NCBI RefSeq assembly: GCF_001949145.1
Contig: NW_019091473.1
Span: forward strand, 768,569-832,568
From: Acanthaster planci
Taxonomy: Eukaryota > Echinodermata > Asteroidea > Valvatida > Acanthasteridae
DNA length: 64,000 nucleotides
Reading direction: 5' to 3'
Each line of letters begins with the position of its first letter. Position 1 is the stretch's first letter. Both the position numbers and the translations under genes were made by a program. Positions 40,501 through 53,574 of the stretch are shown here, in pieces. A model generated the notes under the pieces. The model ran no database searches. It was not told where the DNA came from and saw nothing but the letters and a program-made list of their open reading frames with translations.

Positions 40501-41021
40501 TAACACATTCAATGATCGCGTTATATCAGTGAATCTGAGACCGAACAATAATTACATTTCCGTCCGCACCCCTTGTAGTCTTGTTAGTGTGTGAAGAGAA
40601 AAAGAAAGAAAAATGTAACAAAAAAACAGAGTATAGCGCATACCTACATTTCTGCACTTCATCTTGAAATTCTTCACGAACTGTCTACCGTTTCCAGAAA
40701 TAGCATAATTTGTGTGAAAATACTAGATTTTCTCGGCTGAGATGTGCAATTATACAACTGATTATTGATTGGGCAATGTAACGCACTGAGTGTAGGTAAT
40801 AGGACACCCGGTGTGCACACAGTGCCAGAAAGAAACATTTTGCCCCTGGCTGAAAAGCGCCTTCACTTTTTAAGGGCTGCGTCACTAATTCTGAGGCATA
40901 GGGCATTATTGCAACAAATAGAATAACAAAGGTATTTACGAACACATCAAGTAACTGAAATCAATCTGCAATACAGTGTTGAATTTCATTAAGCCTTCGA
41001 TGTCCAGAAAGTGTCCAGAAA

Positions 41022-41108
41022 GGGTCAAATATGACCCGAAAGGGGGTCATATTTTGACCCAGAAAAGGGTAATATCGAATGGGACTCAATTCTGGGTCAA
41101 TCTGACCC
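41022..41108. repeat. Three GGGTCA/TGACCC inverted half-site pairs
   Basis: GGGTCA and TGACCC face each other three times: 41022-41037 (spacer 4), 41044-41060 (spacer 5) and 41094-41108 (spacer 3). Half-sites of this kind resemble nuclear receptor response elements (AGGTCA/GGGTCA), but the cluster could also be the palindromic end of a MITE, since the bases between units also recur. No function can be assigned from sequence alone. Confidence 0.5.
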
Positions 41109-44100
41109 GGAAGTTTTTAGAGTGTGTGATCGTATATTCAAGCAGAGTTCACTTTTGTTGTAGACTGTGCTGGAAGTTCGCTGGACTCTTCTTGAAAATG
41201 ATTGAAGCCATGCTTTTGAAAAGGAGGGGGACAGATGCCCCCACCAACTTCCACGTGTTTTTGCTTTGACTGTAGTGTGGTAGCATTATTTTGTGCCTAC
41301 GCTTGAAGTTCAAGGTTTGGTATGAAAAGGACAAGTATATGTACAGATTTCAACATAGGTTGAAGGCTTTATAAGAAATGTACCTGTATATACTGGTTTA
41401 GTGGTACCCATCACATGTATGCTTAGCAATTTGATTATTTGAACACTGTCCTGCTTTGTTATCTGGCGTTCAGCAAGCGGCTTCGTAGGAGCGATGTATC
41501 ATTCTGTTTAACGCACCATCGACTTTCCTAAAGCAGCTTGAGACTTGCTTTTGAATAATCTTCCTGAGCCACAAACATGCAGTTAGGAGAATTAAAATGA
41601 TGCAGCCCTGAATCTCCATAATCGAACTTCGGATGGTTTTAGATTAGGCCATAGCAGGTCTTTCTAACAGTGGAATAAGCCGGATTAAATGGTTATCCAC
41701 GTTCACTTAGACTTACAGTAAAAGTGTATCATTCAACTTTATAAGAAATTTAGTGCGGCGGATGCAGACATGAGATTTACCCAATGCTGTTTTTGACAAG
41801 TTAGGCTGACTTGGTGGGCGGGGACTTTCTGAAGGCGGTGGAAGGTTGAGATGGGCAACCATAAATATAAGTGCAATGATATAGCTATGGGTACATGTAT
41901 GTTTTCAATGATTGAGTCAGGAGGACGTCACCACAGGTGTCATTGGTCATGAGTCTATCAGAAGTCCTTCGAAGTCCATCAGAAGTTACCAAGTCACAAA
42001 GCACAGGCTTCACTGTGACCAGAGACATTCCCCTGTCATTAATTGTTTATCTTCGTTATTCTTATGACTGTTTTTTTAATTTACTGACTTTGTAATGATC
42101 TAAAGTATTTCGCCGTAAGGTTAGTATCAGTCTTAAACGCCTGGGTGATGTGGAATGCGTAAACTCTGAACGACGACCAAGAGAAGTTTTGGGATACGCA
42201 GCTAGACTGAGAGGTGTACGAAATTGACGAACATTCGCTTAACCGTCAGAGCCTTGGACTCGACCCAGAGTCCTTCGGCAAATTAGGTCCTTTGGACATG
42301 CGTGGCCTACTTTCTTATCGGAATACTTAGCTTCCTATATATAAACGACAAGCCCACCTTGTCGAACAACTAGTGTATTTGAAGTCAGCCGTTGAACTCG
42401 TCAGAAATGGGACTCCACTGCAACACGTATCACCTTTGGCTGTTTGTAGATACATGTAGCATAAAATGAGACCGAGAATCTACTACATGGACATGTGTTT
42501 CATCATTGTGTGTTTATGTAAGTGCATGGAGCGTGCATGTATAAACATCGCTGCAATTTACCCGGTTACTTTTAAATAAGATGTGGTTAAGAAAATCTCT
42601 ACTGAGTTTGAATGCCCTCTTTCTGAGTCTCAGATCGACGGGGAGTGAGCAGGTAGACTATTGGGCGAAAGCGAATAAAATGCTACATATATCGGCTTAC
42701 ACTCATCAATTTTCCAGATTACAAATGCCTCAATCTATCTCTCACACTGAAAAGAAAAACCTGGGGGGGGGGAATATCATCATTTCTCTCGGGGAGTCCC
42801 AAGAGGGCATGTAAACCTGATTGGTGTTGCGCCGTGTTGGGGGCGATGTTTACCGCAGAGTATGTCATATACGGCATGCAGTGGCAGCGCGGATGGAACG
42901 ATTACTCTCTTAGTATCGCCCCCTGGTGCTTTGGTGTCGTGCTGATTGCGATCACGATTGCCCGGGAACGGAATTCCCTTGCACTTCACAAAGCCGCGTC
43001 CGGCCGGGTTGGACAGGGCACAAACACAGATCCATAGGCAGCGATTGGATGTACACGTATCATGTATTTCATCGGGTTTCTTGATTGTACGACTTTGTAG
43101 TCTCGCCCGTGCGCCGCCCACTGCAGGATTATTTGGAAGTGGAGTATAGTTCATGGCCTTATGACCCTTAACTACAAATATTTTCTCTCTTTTTTTGCTT
43201 AAGGAAAACGTGCCATAACAAATGTCGCTTGCCTCCGATGGGGGCGGCATACACAGCGCGAGTTAATTGTTACGCATGAGGTTTTAAACAATACACCTGG
43301 TAGTTGCACCTGGAAAACGTCCAGAAATAAGGCGAGAACAGGATCGGTATGATTACATAACCACCTCAGTTGCACATATCCTGTACCAATTCTGAACTTT
43401 TGCTCACCTTTTCAGCAAGTTGAGGATGAGAAAACTAACCTGACCAGAAAAATGTCGAACACATGTCAGCGGATTTTCGCGCTGTTCTAAGCGACGCCGC
43501 GGACCGTTCTACCGTTTGACAACTGGGGCAGTGTGGGTTGGTACTCGGGCGTTAATGAAGCGTAATGGGGCCACAAACAGTTTCTAAAATTACAGTCGCA
43601 GAAATTAACAGACTGACAAGGAACACGATAACTGCCCTGAAGTTTGCTGATGGCACTGTGCTAACAAGTTAATGGAAAGGGCTCTTGATGGGACCAAACA
43701 GCGGCCTATTCTCGTTTAATAGATGTTTTCCAGCCGTTTTTTGTCTACGGGGGGAATTCGGAGAATCCTGATGCTTTTAACTGACAAACAGTTTTTTCGT
43801 GTGTGCCAGGTCTTTGCATGTTTTTGGTCCGTTTGGGAAAAAAACAACATATCCGGGATATGCCACTAGATGGGATGGATTCTAGAATGATTTGCAGTGT
43901 TTAGGCTATTTGTCTCTCCCTAGTCGGGGAAACTATAAATGGTTGGAATTGCCTACTTCCGTCAGCAGATCGCTGTAAACATTTCCAACAAAACTGCTTT
44001 TAAAGTTTGTTTATTTGCTGGTACAGATCAGATCATTAGAGTGAACAATGGTGATCGCTGTCGACAGGAAACAGCAGTTTCTCCATATTGAACTAATTCA

Positions 44101-44642
44101 TCCTTTTCAACGATTCAAGAGAATTCCACTGGATCGAACATGACTGTAAAACCTTATTGAAATCCAAATAGCTGCTGCAAAGTCTCAAACGCCAACTTTT
44201 CTAATTAGATTATCTGCATTAAATTCTTAAGCTGTTGCCCGCAGGGAACGCAAGTGTTTTTGCTTCACTTTTTTTTCTTTCAGTTGGTTTATATCTCTGG
44301 TAACGTCTACATCCACTGCCCCATCATCTGGCCTTTCACCCACTGTAGATTTTAGACCCCCATCGCAGTAACTTTGATAAATGAATCTGAAAACATTTAT
44401 GGATCATTGCACCTGTTATTACACCCACTCTTTCCCCCACGAGCAATCCACCTGCTCGCTCTCCCCAACCCACTCATACAGAGGCTCTTAAATATTCCAC
44501 GTACGAGAGGGAATGTGTACATCTTTGCTGAACTTCAGTTTCCATTATTCATCGTGCGCTGTCTCTGGGTACTTCAGAGTGTGGAGAAAGCTATCGTCCC
44601 GTACGGATGGGCCTTTTTTTATTAAGTACTCGCAATCCAGAG

Positions 44643-44797
44643 TGACTGTATACTGTGGCACATGTTAATATTTTTCCCTCTGGCGTAGTATACAGTGTGA
44701 CTGTATACTGTGGCATATGTTAATATTTTTCCCTCTGGCATAGTATAGGTTCTGACTGAATACTGTGGCACATGTTAATATTTTTCCATCTGGCATT
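44643..44797 (+). repeat. Tandem repeat, three 55-base units
   Basis: Units begin at 44643, 44698 and 44753, exactly 55 bases apart. Each runs from TGACTG, through ATACTGTGGCA and TGTTAATATTTTTCC, to TCTGGC. Units 1 and 2 are nearly identical; unit 3 is more diverged and lacks the last bases. No coding potential. Confidence 0.85.
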
Positions 44798-47279
44798 CGA
44801 CAATGATATAGATTAAGCTCGAACTGTACATAAATGAACATTGCAGTGAGTTATAATGATCCCTCTTCATTAAGTTGTATTTAGTGATAAGTTGAAACGC
44901 TATAGGGTTTACACGAAAGAGCACTGACAATGAACCGGTTTTAACCACTTCTTGCTGGGGCAGTTATCAATGTTGATGATGCTGGGCCGGGATATTTATC
45001 ATTTGTGTCTGTTTTCAAAATTCTTTAAAAATTCCTATCCTCATTTACTGGACACAAACACGTGAAAGACTGTCTGGTGTCCACTCTAGCCTGACAGACA
45101 AAATCTATTGACGCCTGAGTATTTCAGCCAGGCCTGGAGCCTTGTAAAAAGAGCCCAGATTGTGCCCTGTTATATAACTTTCTTTTGTTCACGAACCTGG
45201 CTCAGTACACTGCTGACCTCTTTTCAGTAGGGTTCAGATTAGCATGCAGCGGTGCTGTATGGCTCATCGCTGTAGTGGTGGAGCGCTTTTGTCCCCTGTG
45301 GTAATCCGCTTGCTCTAAATGCCCCAAACCGTGGTATACTGTTTCAAAACAATGCTGGATTATCTCCACTTTTGAGAGTGAAAAAATGTCGGTAATTCCC
45401 AGCAGCTTGGTCTTTTGTTCCGAGTACGGTCCTTTGTTACAAGGCCCTGTTCCCTTTGTCCGAGTTCGGAGACCCCGGCCACGCATATAAAGCATACGTG
45501 TCCGGATCTAGAATCCACGACAGGGAGTGAAAAGTTGCCCGAACTTCCGAAGTATTAAGTGAACTATTTTAAAATGCAAAAGTGGGAGTGTAACTAAAGA
45601 TAAAAGGGTTACCTGTGATCTTTTAACTTCAAATTGTAAATCACCGACTAACTTTACGATTTTTAACGTGAACCCCGTTAATGCTGGTTCACACTTGTCA
45701 ACTCTTGTTGTCTTGTTTGTATTATTTTTATTGTAAACTCTCGACATCTTGTTTTTTAATATTCATATTGATGCAACTGCACTGTTTGCAGAGTTTGTCA
45801 GGTCGTAGTGTTAATTTAATGAGAAGGTATTTGTTTTAAAAAAGGTTGGTCGGACGAAGTTTTCAAATTCTTCCACTTTTAAAATAATTATAAAATTTAG
45901 TACAATGAAGTCTTTGTTTCCTCGCATACTTGCGCTATTTATGTAAATGTTGTGCTCATGTTGGCCACACAAAACCCACATTACACTTCGAAAGTCGAAG
46001 CTATCACCTCCATAGCCTAATCGGTGCGTCAGATATGGCCAGATTTCCTGTTCGGTCTTAAGAAAATGGTCACGTACATGTAGGCTGCAGACTAGTATAT
46101 TGCCACTTACACGGGATGGACGTGCCTAAGTCCCAGCCGTAAGGGTTTGAACATGCTGCTCGGAAATGGTGTTATCTCCCACTGGCCGCCGACGTGAATC
46201 ACGGTAAACTGGATTAGTGTTTCGTAACGTTCAAATTTCATCAGTGTCGACTTTTGCCGGGTCAGATTGAACCTTGCTCTTCAGAGACTTTCTCGTTCTT
46301 CAGTTCGTGGTTTTGGAGAAAATTAACAACCTGTTTGGCACATGTATGCATTTGAACGTCTTGTTCATATTTATTGAGGGACAACTTCTTTGAGGTTTGC
46401 ACTTCTCTCTTCTGTCTCGCCTGAACAAAGTGATCTACCAGTTTCGAGTGGAAATAGATTTGAAACGCGTCATGGACTAATGATTCTAGTCAGAACAGAG
46501 CTTTATTAGTCTTTTATTTAGGAGAGATCAGTGTATACATGAGAGTACAAAGATCACTGAGATCACATCGGGGTTTTATTTGAAGTGCTGAAGTTGGTTT
46601 GGCTGATCCAGATTTAGTGTGTTTTAGGCCCAAGTTGCTCTGACTGTGAACAAGTTCCGTACAGCTTATTCCAAGGATAGAGCCTTGTATTATTTATACC
46701 AATCTGTACAAAGTTATAGTGCACTACTTTTTCTGAGGTTTTCCCAAAAGCTGAAATCCAGATTCTAAAACATTTGAAAACTTTCTTACAATTTTGTCTA
46801 TTTTGTGGTACACTATTGTGTTTTCGGAGGTCTTAAAGTTTTTGGAGATCCTAATTTTTTGGTGGTATGTGTGACTGTACTGAATCTGGAAAAGTCAACC
46901 TCTAAATGGGCGACAACCCACTTGAATAGTCCATGGGCGTCAATCGGTGGGGGAGGGGGGCATCTCCCCCACTTTTTAAGGGGTGGATACAATATCAACT
47001 ACTCCCCACACTTTTTTCCAAACCCTAAATGAAAATGTATACCTTGCAAAATCATGTGTTAAAAAACAACTGGTTAAAGTAGCCAGAAATTGTCTCAGAT
47101 TACGCGACAGAGCATCTACCAGTATACTCCAAAATTATCTGGGGCCTTGAGCGAGCCCCGGACCCCACGCCGCTGACAGTCTCACGCTTCGCGCTCGCAT
47201 TTGTTCCGATGAGGGCTATGTGCCCCCCACTTGTCAAAACGCATTGACGCCCTTGGTATCCGCCCCACAGACATATAGA

Positions 47280-48265
47280 CATATAAACCCACAGACGGAC
47301 AGCTCCTATTCTAAACAACGGCGGAGTACCGTACAGACGAGACGGCACCTGACTAAATCCACAAGCGTGAGCAAATTCACCCGTCGGTATAGGGAATTAC
47401 ACACATTTGAAGAATTCCAGCCATTAAATGCTATGAAGCCATTTTCCGATTGTGAAAAAAAATCCCGTTTGCTTAATCTGGCCCATGCAGATTCGAAACA
47501 ATGCGTTCCAACATTTGAAAAGAAGAGGTAGCAGTACCAAAGAGTAAAATAGGGAACATATTTTGGGAGCACATATAAATGAATACATGCAATCCCAGTG
47601 CATCGCGTACAATTCGCAATGAACGTGCTGCTATTTACCGTTTCACCCACTGCCTGCCACGTTTTTTTATAATCAGTTCATACGCACAAGACTGGTGGTC
47701 TATGTGTTTATTGTTTCTGTGATCTGCGCCGATTTGAAGTGCACCTCCAAGTGGCAATAGAAAGACAGATGGTTGAAAGTTTTCAAATTTCTTGCCATCC
47801 TCGACTCCATGTTGGCTGCTTGCGCGTTCCTTCATTAGCCCCAGGGTCGCGTAGAATACGGAAATGACCCTGATTGGCTATTCAGGATGAATATACATGA
47901 CGTAAAGTCAGTCGCTTGCTTGTTTCAAAGCTGCGCTCTCACTCCCATGTGTTCTCTTGCACGTCACGCACGCGTAAATCTGCGTCGCTCGTAAACTTTC
48001 TGACTAAAGTTCTAATTTCATTACTCCAAACTGTAGGATATTTAAATTATACAAAGAAGAGGTTAGATTGCGCAAGGCATGGTGGGAACCAACGTGGCGC
48101 GGGAAGACTGTTCACATTCATGGGAACGAGGTTGGTTCTTGTAAGTGTTCTCCTCGTCGCAAAGACCATACATTAGGGAATAAATTCGTTACGCATACTC
48201 AGAGTGCTCTGCGTCAAACGCGCCATTGATCTCCACTATAAATGCGCGCCTATGCGGCGAGTACC
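47280..48265 (-). mobile_element. Dispersed element copy 1 (inverted relative to copy 2)
   Basis: The stretch 47280-47710 is the reverse complement of about 52855-53290 with high similarity over more than 400 bases, and 48158-48265 matches the terminal repeat of copy 2. A short segment near 47730-47790 (containing GAAAGACAGATGG-like sequence) matches the outer part of that terminal repeat. Segment order differs from copy 2, so this copy is rearranged or nested. Open frames seen here on the minus strand (47306-47650, 47635-47835) resemble a plus-strand frame in copy 2 only because the DNA is homologous; stops and length give no support for a protein. Confidence 0.7.
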
Positions 48266-51200
48266 CCCGCAATAAAAACACCCACAAACAAAAACAAAAA
48301 CTCGCCCTCTTTTGCTCCGCTTAGAGCGGATAGTCCTCTGGTTTGAATCTCTTTCTCCGTCAAACTCGTGCTTTTGCCTAGTAATAGCTGGTAAAACTAC
48401 GGCTCTCTGTCAGTGGTAAAAATAATTCACCAAGTGCTTGAGAAACAGCTATCAAGTATCAAACAAAGTTATTATGGGGCACAGGCAAAGCTACCACCAA
48501 CCAAGGGTGGTATTTTTGCAGATTGTGGCTGTCTTAATACCATTCATCAGTTTGCACAATTATCTCAGACCGACCCTAGCACCAATCCAGGCATTGTTGG
48601 GACGATCCGCATTGTCAGGGCTGCTGGTCCGGCCCAACTCTGCTGCACTTCACAATTTGATGAAAGCGGTCCATGCAAAACGCGAACAGACCAAAGCTTT
48701 AATAGCTGAATTTCTTACCAATACAGGGTGTTGTTTTTGTAATGATCACGGGTTCCATGTTGTCTTGTGTTAAGTCTGTTCGGCGAAACTTCGTTGCCGG
48801 CCTGCTATTCATAGTCACCGCTAGCTAGAGGCGTCATCTATTCAGCACCGTCAAATGGAAGGGCGGATAGCCCTCTGTAGGTTCTTTTTGAGGTATCATT
48901 CGCGTCTTCAAGTGGGAATATCGTCTTGTGCCGGACAGGTGTTTCCTCCAAAGGCCTTGTTTCTGGCTTGAATTTCGCCGCCCAGTTCAAAAGACATGAA
49001 CTGTTACGACCCTGTAAGGAACACAATGCTTAAAGACTACACAGAGCACACTCACCGTGAAGAAGAAACACGTATTTTCCCCTCTCTTCAAGTGGACTCC
49101 TGTTTCTATGAAAAAACAGAAACCCTCTGCAGACCTGCAAGTAAAAAAAACAACCTGTACCAAACATCAGCTTAAAACAAAACAGTTTCTATTGCGTTCA
49201 AGTTTCAAGTAAAGATGCATGGAATCAAAATGCTTTCAGAGGCTGAACTCATTTGTAGTTCAGGCTGACAAGTTAATTTCGAAAAATTGCTTGTTATTGG
49301 GGAAGGCGTTAAAGATATCACTATTCTGTCTCAAACAGTGTTTCTGGCTATAAAAGTCCTCAAAAATGTAACTCGTAAGTGGCAATGATAAAAAACTTTA
49401 CTTGGAGCTGAGTAATGAACATTTTGCATATTTAGATATACAATTTTTTTGCGTTGATCAGAAATGCCCATCTCATCAGGTAATGTGAAAAAGCCTGATT
49501 TCAGGCTTGTTCGTTTAAAATGTTAGACTTAATTCGGGATGGAATGTATACATGTATTTAGGGGTCTTTAGGCTTGTTTCCAGGCACTAGATAAGACATT
49601 CTTTGTTAATTAGTGCCGGCTCCCCGAAATGCTGTCTCATAATATGCGCTATAGGGACATAAAAACGTAACGTGTACCGCCTTACATTAGTTGTCTGCTT
49701 TGAACATTCGTTGATGTGAGTGAGCCATCCTTCTCGTTATTATTGCTGCCTTTATGTCAAGTGGCCGTGTTGGGTTGAAACAAAGTCTACTCATTTAATT
49801 TACAATTCAAATTAACCTGCAGTTCTCGTACTTTCACCTCCTCTGCTTCAAGTAACACACTTTAAACCTTGTGGATGCTCGCCACTGTGATAGCTTTTGA
49901 TGTTTACAGCCCAAATCACTGTCACGCCAATTGAAGGTGGTGGTGTTTCAAATCTCGAGTAAGTAAACCTAGCAACATGAAAGTGAGTCACAACGTGTGG
50001 GGAAAATATTTGGAAAGCGGGTTCTGTACAGAGATGAAGTTTCTCCTGCGATTTTTCTGGACTCGAAATGGACGTCCGGGTGATTGGTTTGATACGGTAC
50101 ATCACATAAATAAAAGTGACTGCCACTGAAGCAGTCTCACGGGCCGTAATCGAAATGTGATGACTCTAGTACATTTTCCACTCAAATCTGATTTTTGTTC
50201 AGCCCAATGGTCTTTGTTGTTTGCCCACTCAAATATTTGCACTTAAGGCACACAATCTCGTGCACTGTTATCGACTTTCCTCACGGGAACTGAATAGATG
50301 GTGTACATATTATCCGGAAGACCTTTGTTGTTGAAAGCTAAGTGAGCGATATTATTCCAATTTCTGGTAATGCATCCTTTATTCCATCAGCGTTCATTTA
50401 CATTGGTTGCTCATTATTGAGAGTGGATCAAATTAATACGAGGGTCTGAATTGCAGATTGCTAAAAAAAGACGTTGGTAAGGAAGGAAAAAACTGGAACA
50501 ATTATCTTAAGTGCGAATACTTTATATTTCCAAGATAGCACCGGGTGTTATTATAGGTAATAACATCCGCTGGACTGGCATATTTATCTTGCAAGGCAGG
50601 GTTAATATTCATGCCAAATCTTCTCTGTACATCCTGAGAATGACTTGAATCAGAGCTGTTCATAGAGATAGTTGCGAAATGTGTGTGTTGTTCGTTGGAA
50701 ACAAGATGGTGAATTATGCGTCAGTGGACATGGATAACAAAGAGCCAGTTTGGTTTCAAAGTTTGAACTTGTCTCAACTCTACAGCTCTGAATTGAATTC
50801 ATAATAAGAAATAGCCACAGATAATAAAACATGTTGAACTTGCCTGTGTACACGGACAAGAAGTCGAGGGGAAGCTCCTTTCATGTAAATCGTATATCTC
50901 GGAGAATCTTGCGACAAGAAAACGAAAAAAAACAGGGTGGGGATCTTTGGAAAAGGAGCTCACTGTTTTTTTTAGGCTTCCTTTGCTTACTGAAGCTTGG
51001 AGCGTCCATCGCAGCTATCCATGGAGATTTGCATAATTTGCTTGTTCATGAATTACTATATTGTCTTTTGAGATTTCTTTCCGAAGAGCAGTAAACAGAA
51101 CAACCTCTTTCTTATTTCTTCCTGCCTTTCCAATTAAACCTCTGCTGTTGGGAAGGTTTACGAATGTGTTATAATGTAAAGTGTTTGCCCACCAGGCAAA

Positions 51201-52283
51201 TTTAATAATGCCTGCCATTACATTTCACAGACGGAAAAATTCAATAACTGCGGTTTAACTTGGACAGGAGTGCTGTATCGATTTGGGTTTTTTTCGACAC
51301 CCTACTGTTTCCCGTGCGGGAGGTTTAATTACCGCGGGAGTTGTCTCCAGCTCGAGCCGTTGGGCCTTGTTTTGTGTTTCACTGTTCGCGATTTTGCATT
51401 ACTGCGTGTACACAAATTTCAATGTGCATGCCTCTTCAAAGACCTTTTCACCGGCTTTGTGTATTTTACCTGAAAAACCCTATTCATACAAGACTCGAGG
51501 GACCACCTTTCCTTGTCAATTAGTGGCCCACAATATGACAAACCTGCCCACGTGGTTTGACATTTTTGGACTGTCTAGGCAGAACTTGCAAGTTGCAAAA
51601 TAGACTTTGTACAGTAAGAGTAGGCCTACCCAAAGGGCAGTTTTTTGTAAAGAAGTTTGATTTCAGAATGATTTTAAATCTTAAAAATGGGAAAATAATT
51701 TTCCTTGCGGTTGGCAGTGAACGATAGAACTTTTTATTTCCTTTTAATTGTCTTGACGAAATTGGTTTATTGATTTACATGAACTACTTTTCTGCAGCCA
51801 TGTAGAGTATTTTTTGGTACTTGTCTACTTTTTCTGCTCAAGTAGTTACAACGCTGTGCAATTTGCCGTTCAGATCGTTATCGACTGTTCCCACATTGAC
51901 ATACATGTAGTTGTAAATACAGATCCTACGGCCAGCATGTAATGTCCATTAGTTATACAAGGCATCAGGTTCCTCCCCAGAGAAAGCAAATTGGTTCCGG
52001 TACTCATGTATACGTAGAGCTCATGTAAATGTATTTTTGCAACTGGAACAAAATTGTGGACGTTAATACAGACGCTGCCTCTCGGTTCGCCCTGGAACGA
52101 TCTATTGGAACGTGTCATTATTTTCTGGGCGCCGCGAGGGGGAGGTAAAAAGATAATGCATATTTTAAAGATTTGCCAAATGTGGCTAATCATTAGTGGA
52201 CAAACACACGCAAACTTCGCATGCCACCTGTCTGTGGTCATCTCAAATGCTGCCCATTTCCCGCCGAATTCGGTGTAACGCTA

Positions 52284-53482
52284 TTGGCCCTGAGCTGAAG
52301 TGCACCCTCACCGGCGAAAGAAAGACAGATGGTAATAAGTTTTCCAACCGTGTTCTCGCAAAGACCACACATTCTAGACCAAAACCGTTGCGCGTACTCG
52401 GCGTGCTCCGCGCCAAACGCGCATAGATTTGCGCACCTATGCGACGTGTGAGTACCAGAGGACTGTCAATTTCATTTCAAACACGCCCTCTTTTGTTCCT
52501 GCTCTGACCGGATTAGAATGTAAGCGTTATAAGAGTGGTTTGTCCCCTAGTTGCGCGTCTAAACCCATCACCACAAGCGCCATTTATGCTTGTAGGGGAC
52601 ACTTAATGAGTGTGATTTATACTTACTGTGTTGTTTGAAGAAGGAATCTCATTGTAAAGTGGCATTTGGCGCCAACAAATGTTTTTATTTCCACACACAC
52701 ACACACACGCACACACACCCACACACAAAACCAGATTAGTGATTTAATAAAATTCTGTGTTGTCAGTGAAATGAAAATATGGGAGAAAATCGACATCATC
52801 CGCTCCGAGTGGAACAAAAGAGGGCGTGTTTTTTGGTACTCACCACAGACGTATAAACACATAGACCATCAATGTTGCGCGTATTACCGTGATTTAGAAA
52901 ATCGTGGGCAAGCAAGCAATGGGCGAAACGATGGATGGAAGCGTGTTCAGTGCGAATTGTGCGTGACGCACTTGGAAGACATGTGTTTATTTACATGTGC
53001 TCTCAAAATACTTTCACTTTTTTGCTCTTCGGTACTGCTGTCTCTTCTTTTGAATGTTGCAACCGCACTTTTTCGAATCTGCACGGACCAGATTAAGTAA
53101 AATAGGGGATTTTCTTCACAATCGCAAAATAGTTTCGTAGAATTTTATGGCTGGAAGTCTTCAAATGTGCGTAAATTTCCTACACTGAGCGTTGAATTTG
53201 CCCAGGCTTTTGGATTTAGTCGGGTGCAATCTCAGCTACGGTACCCCGCCGTTGTTTTGAATAGGAGCCTTCCGTCTATGTGGTACTCACCGCACAGGCG
53301 CGCGTTTATAATGGAGATTAATGGCGCGTTTGACGCGGAGCACGCCGAGTACGCGTAACGATTTTATTCCTTAATGTATTGTCTCTGCGTACACGCAGAA
53401 CGCACGAAAGAACCCGCCTGGGAAACGTACTACCTCTGTCTTCCTTTTGCCGCTTGGGGGTTCCCTTCACCTCGGGCTGGAA
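52284..53482 (+). mobile_element. Dispersed element copy 2 with ~175-200 base terminal inverted repeats
   Basis: The left end (52284-52456) and right end (53282-53482) are imperfect reverse complements. Both contain CGCGTACTCGGCGTGCTCCG-type sequence followed by CAAACGCGC and GTGAGTACC, and, further out, an AAGACAGA(T/G)G segment. The interior holds a homologue of 47280-47710 in opposite orientation. A plus-strand frame of 144 codons (52666-53100) runs across a CA repeat and is not a convincing gene. The structure fits a non-autonomous long-TIR DNA transposon. Its right end is about 90 bases from the acceptor of neuropeptide exon 2. Confidence 0.7.
52692..52727 (+). repeat. CA microsatellite
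   Basis: An imperfect (CA)n tract of 36 bases interrupted by G and C lies inside the interior of the dispersed element. Confidence 0.95.
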
Positions 53483-53574
53483 AAAAAAAATACCTTGTGT
53501 ACTTCTGTGAAGTTCTTTGGATCTTCAGAAGTCCTTGATTTTCATTCGCTTGTCATCTCCTTATTTTCTTCAAG

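Larger units (their letters stand above)
29650..53574 (+). other. Inferred long intron of the neuropeptide gene
   Basis: The donor GTAAGT at 29650 and the acceptor, a pyrimidine-rich tract ending TTCTTCAAG at 53574, are both strong and both phase 0, giving an intron of about 23.9 kb. Its interior contains no other recognisable gene. It holds a paired inverted repeat (36196-36670), a SINE-like inverted repeat with an unresolved base (37471-37531), GGGTCA/TGACCC palindromes (41022-41108), a 55-base tandem repeat (44643-44797), a dinucleotide tract (52692-52727) and two inverted copies of a longer element (47280-48265 and 52284-53482). Runs of eight to ten G or C occur, for example ten G at 29772-29781. 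Confidence 0.55.

Noticed and set aside
40126-40548. 140-codon minus-strand open frame
   Set aside because: Low-complexity translation across C and A runs and no family resemblance.
42780-43250. 156-codon minus-strand open frame
   Set aside because: Overlapped by open frames on the other strand, no domain, starts near a G run; chance is the simplest explanation.
46947-46972. GC-rich hairpin followed by T run, like a bacterial terminator
   Set aside because: Nine-base stem from G/C runs in an animal intron; intrinsic terminators of this kind are not used by RNA polymerase II.
48121-48174. Short signal-like frame (MGTRLVLVSVLLVAKTIH) with GTAAGT inside
   Set aside because: Considered as an alternative first exon for the neuropeptide. 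The donor would cut the hydrophobic core after seven residues, leaving no complete signal peptide, and the stretch lies next to a mobile element.
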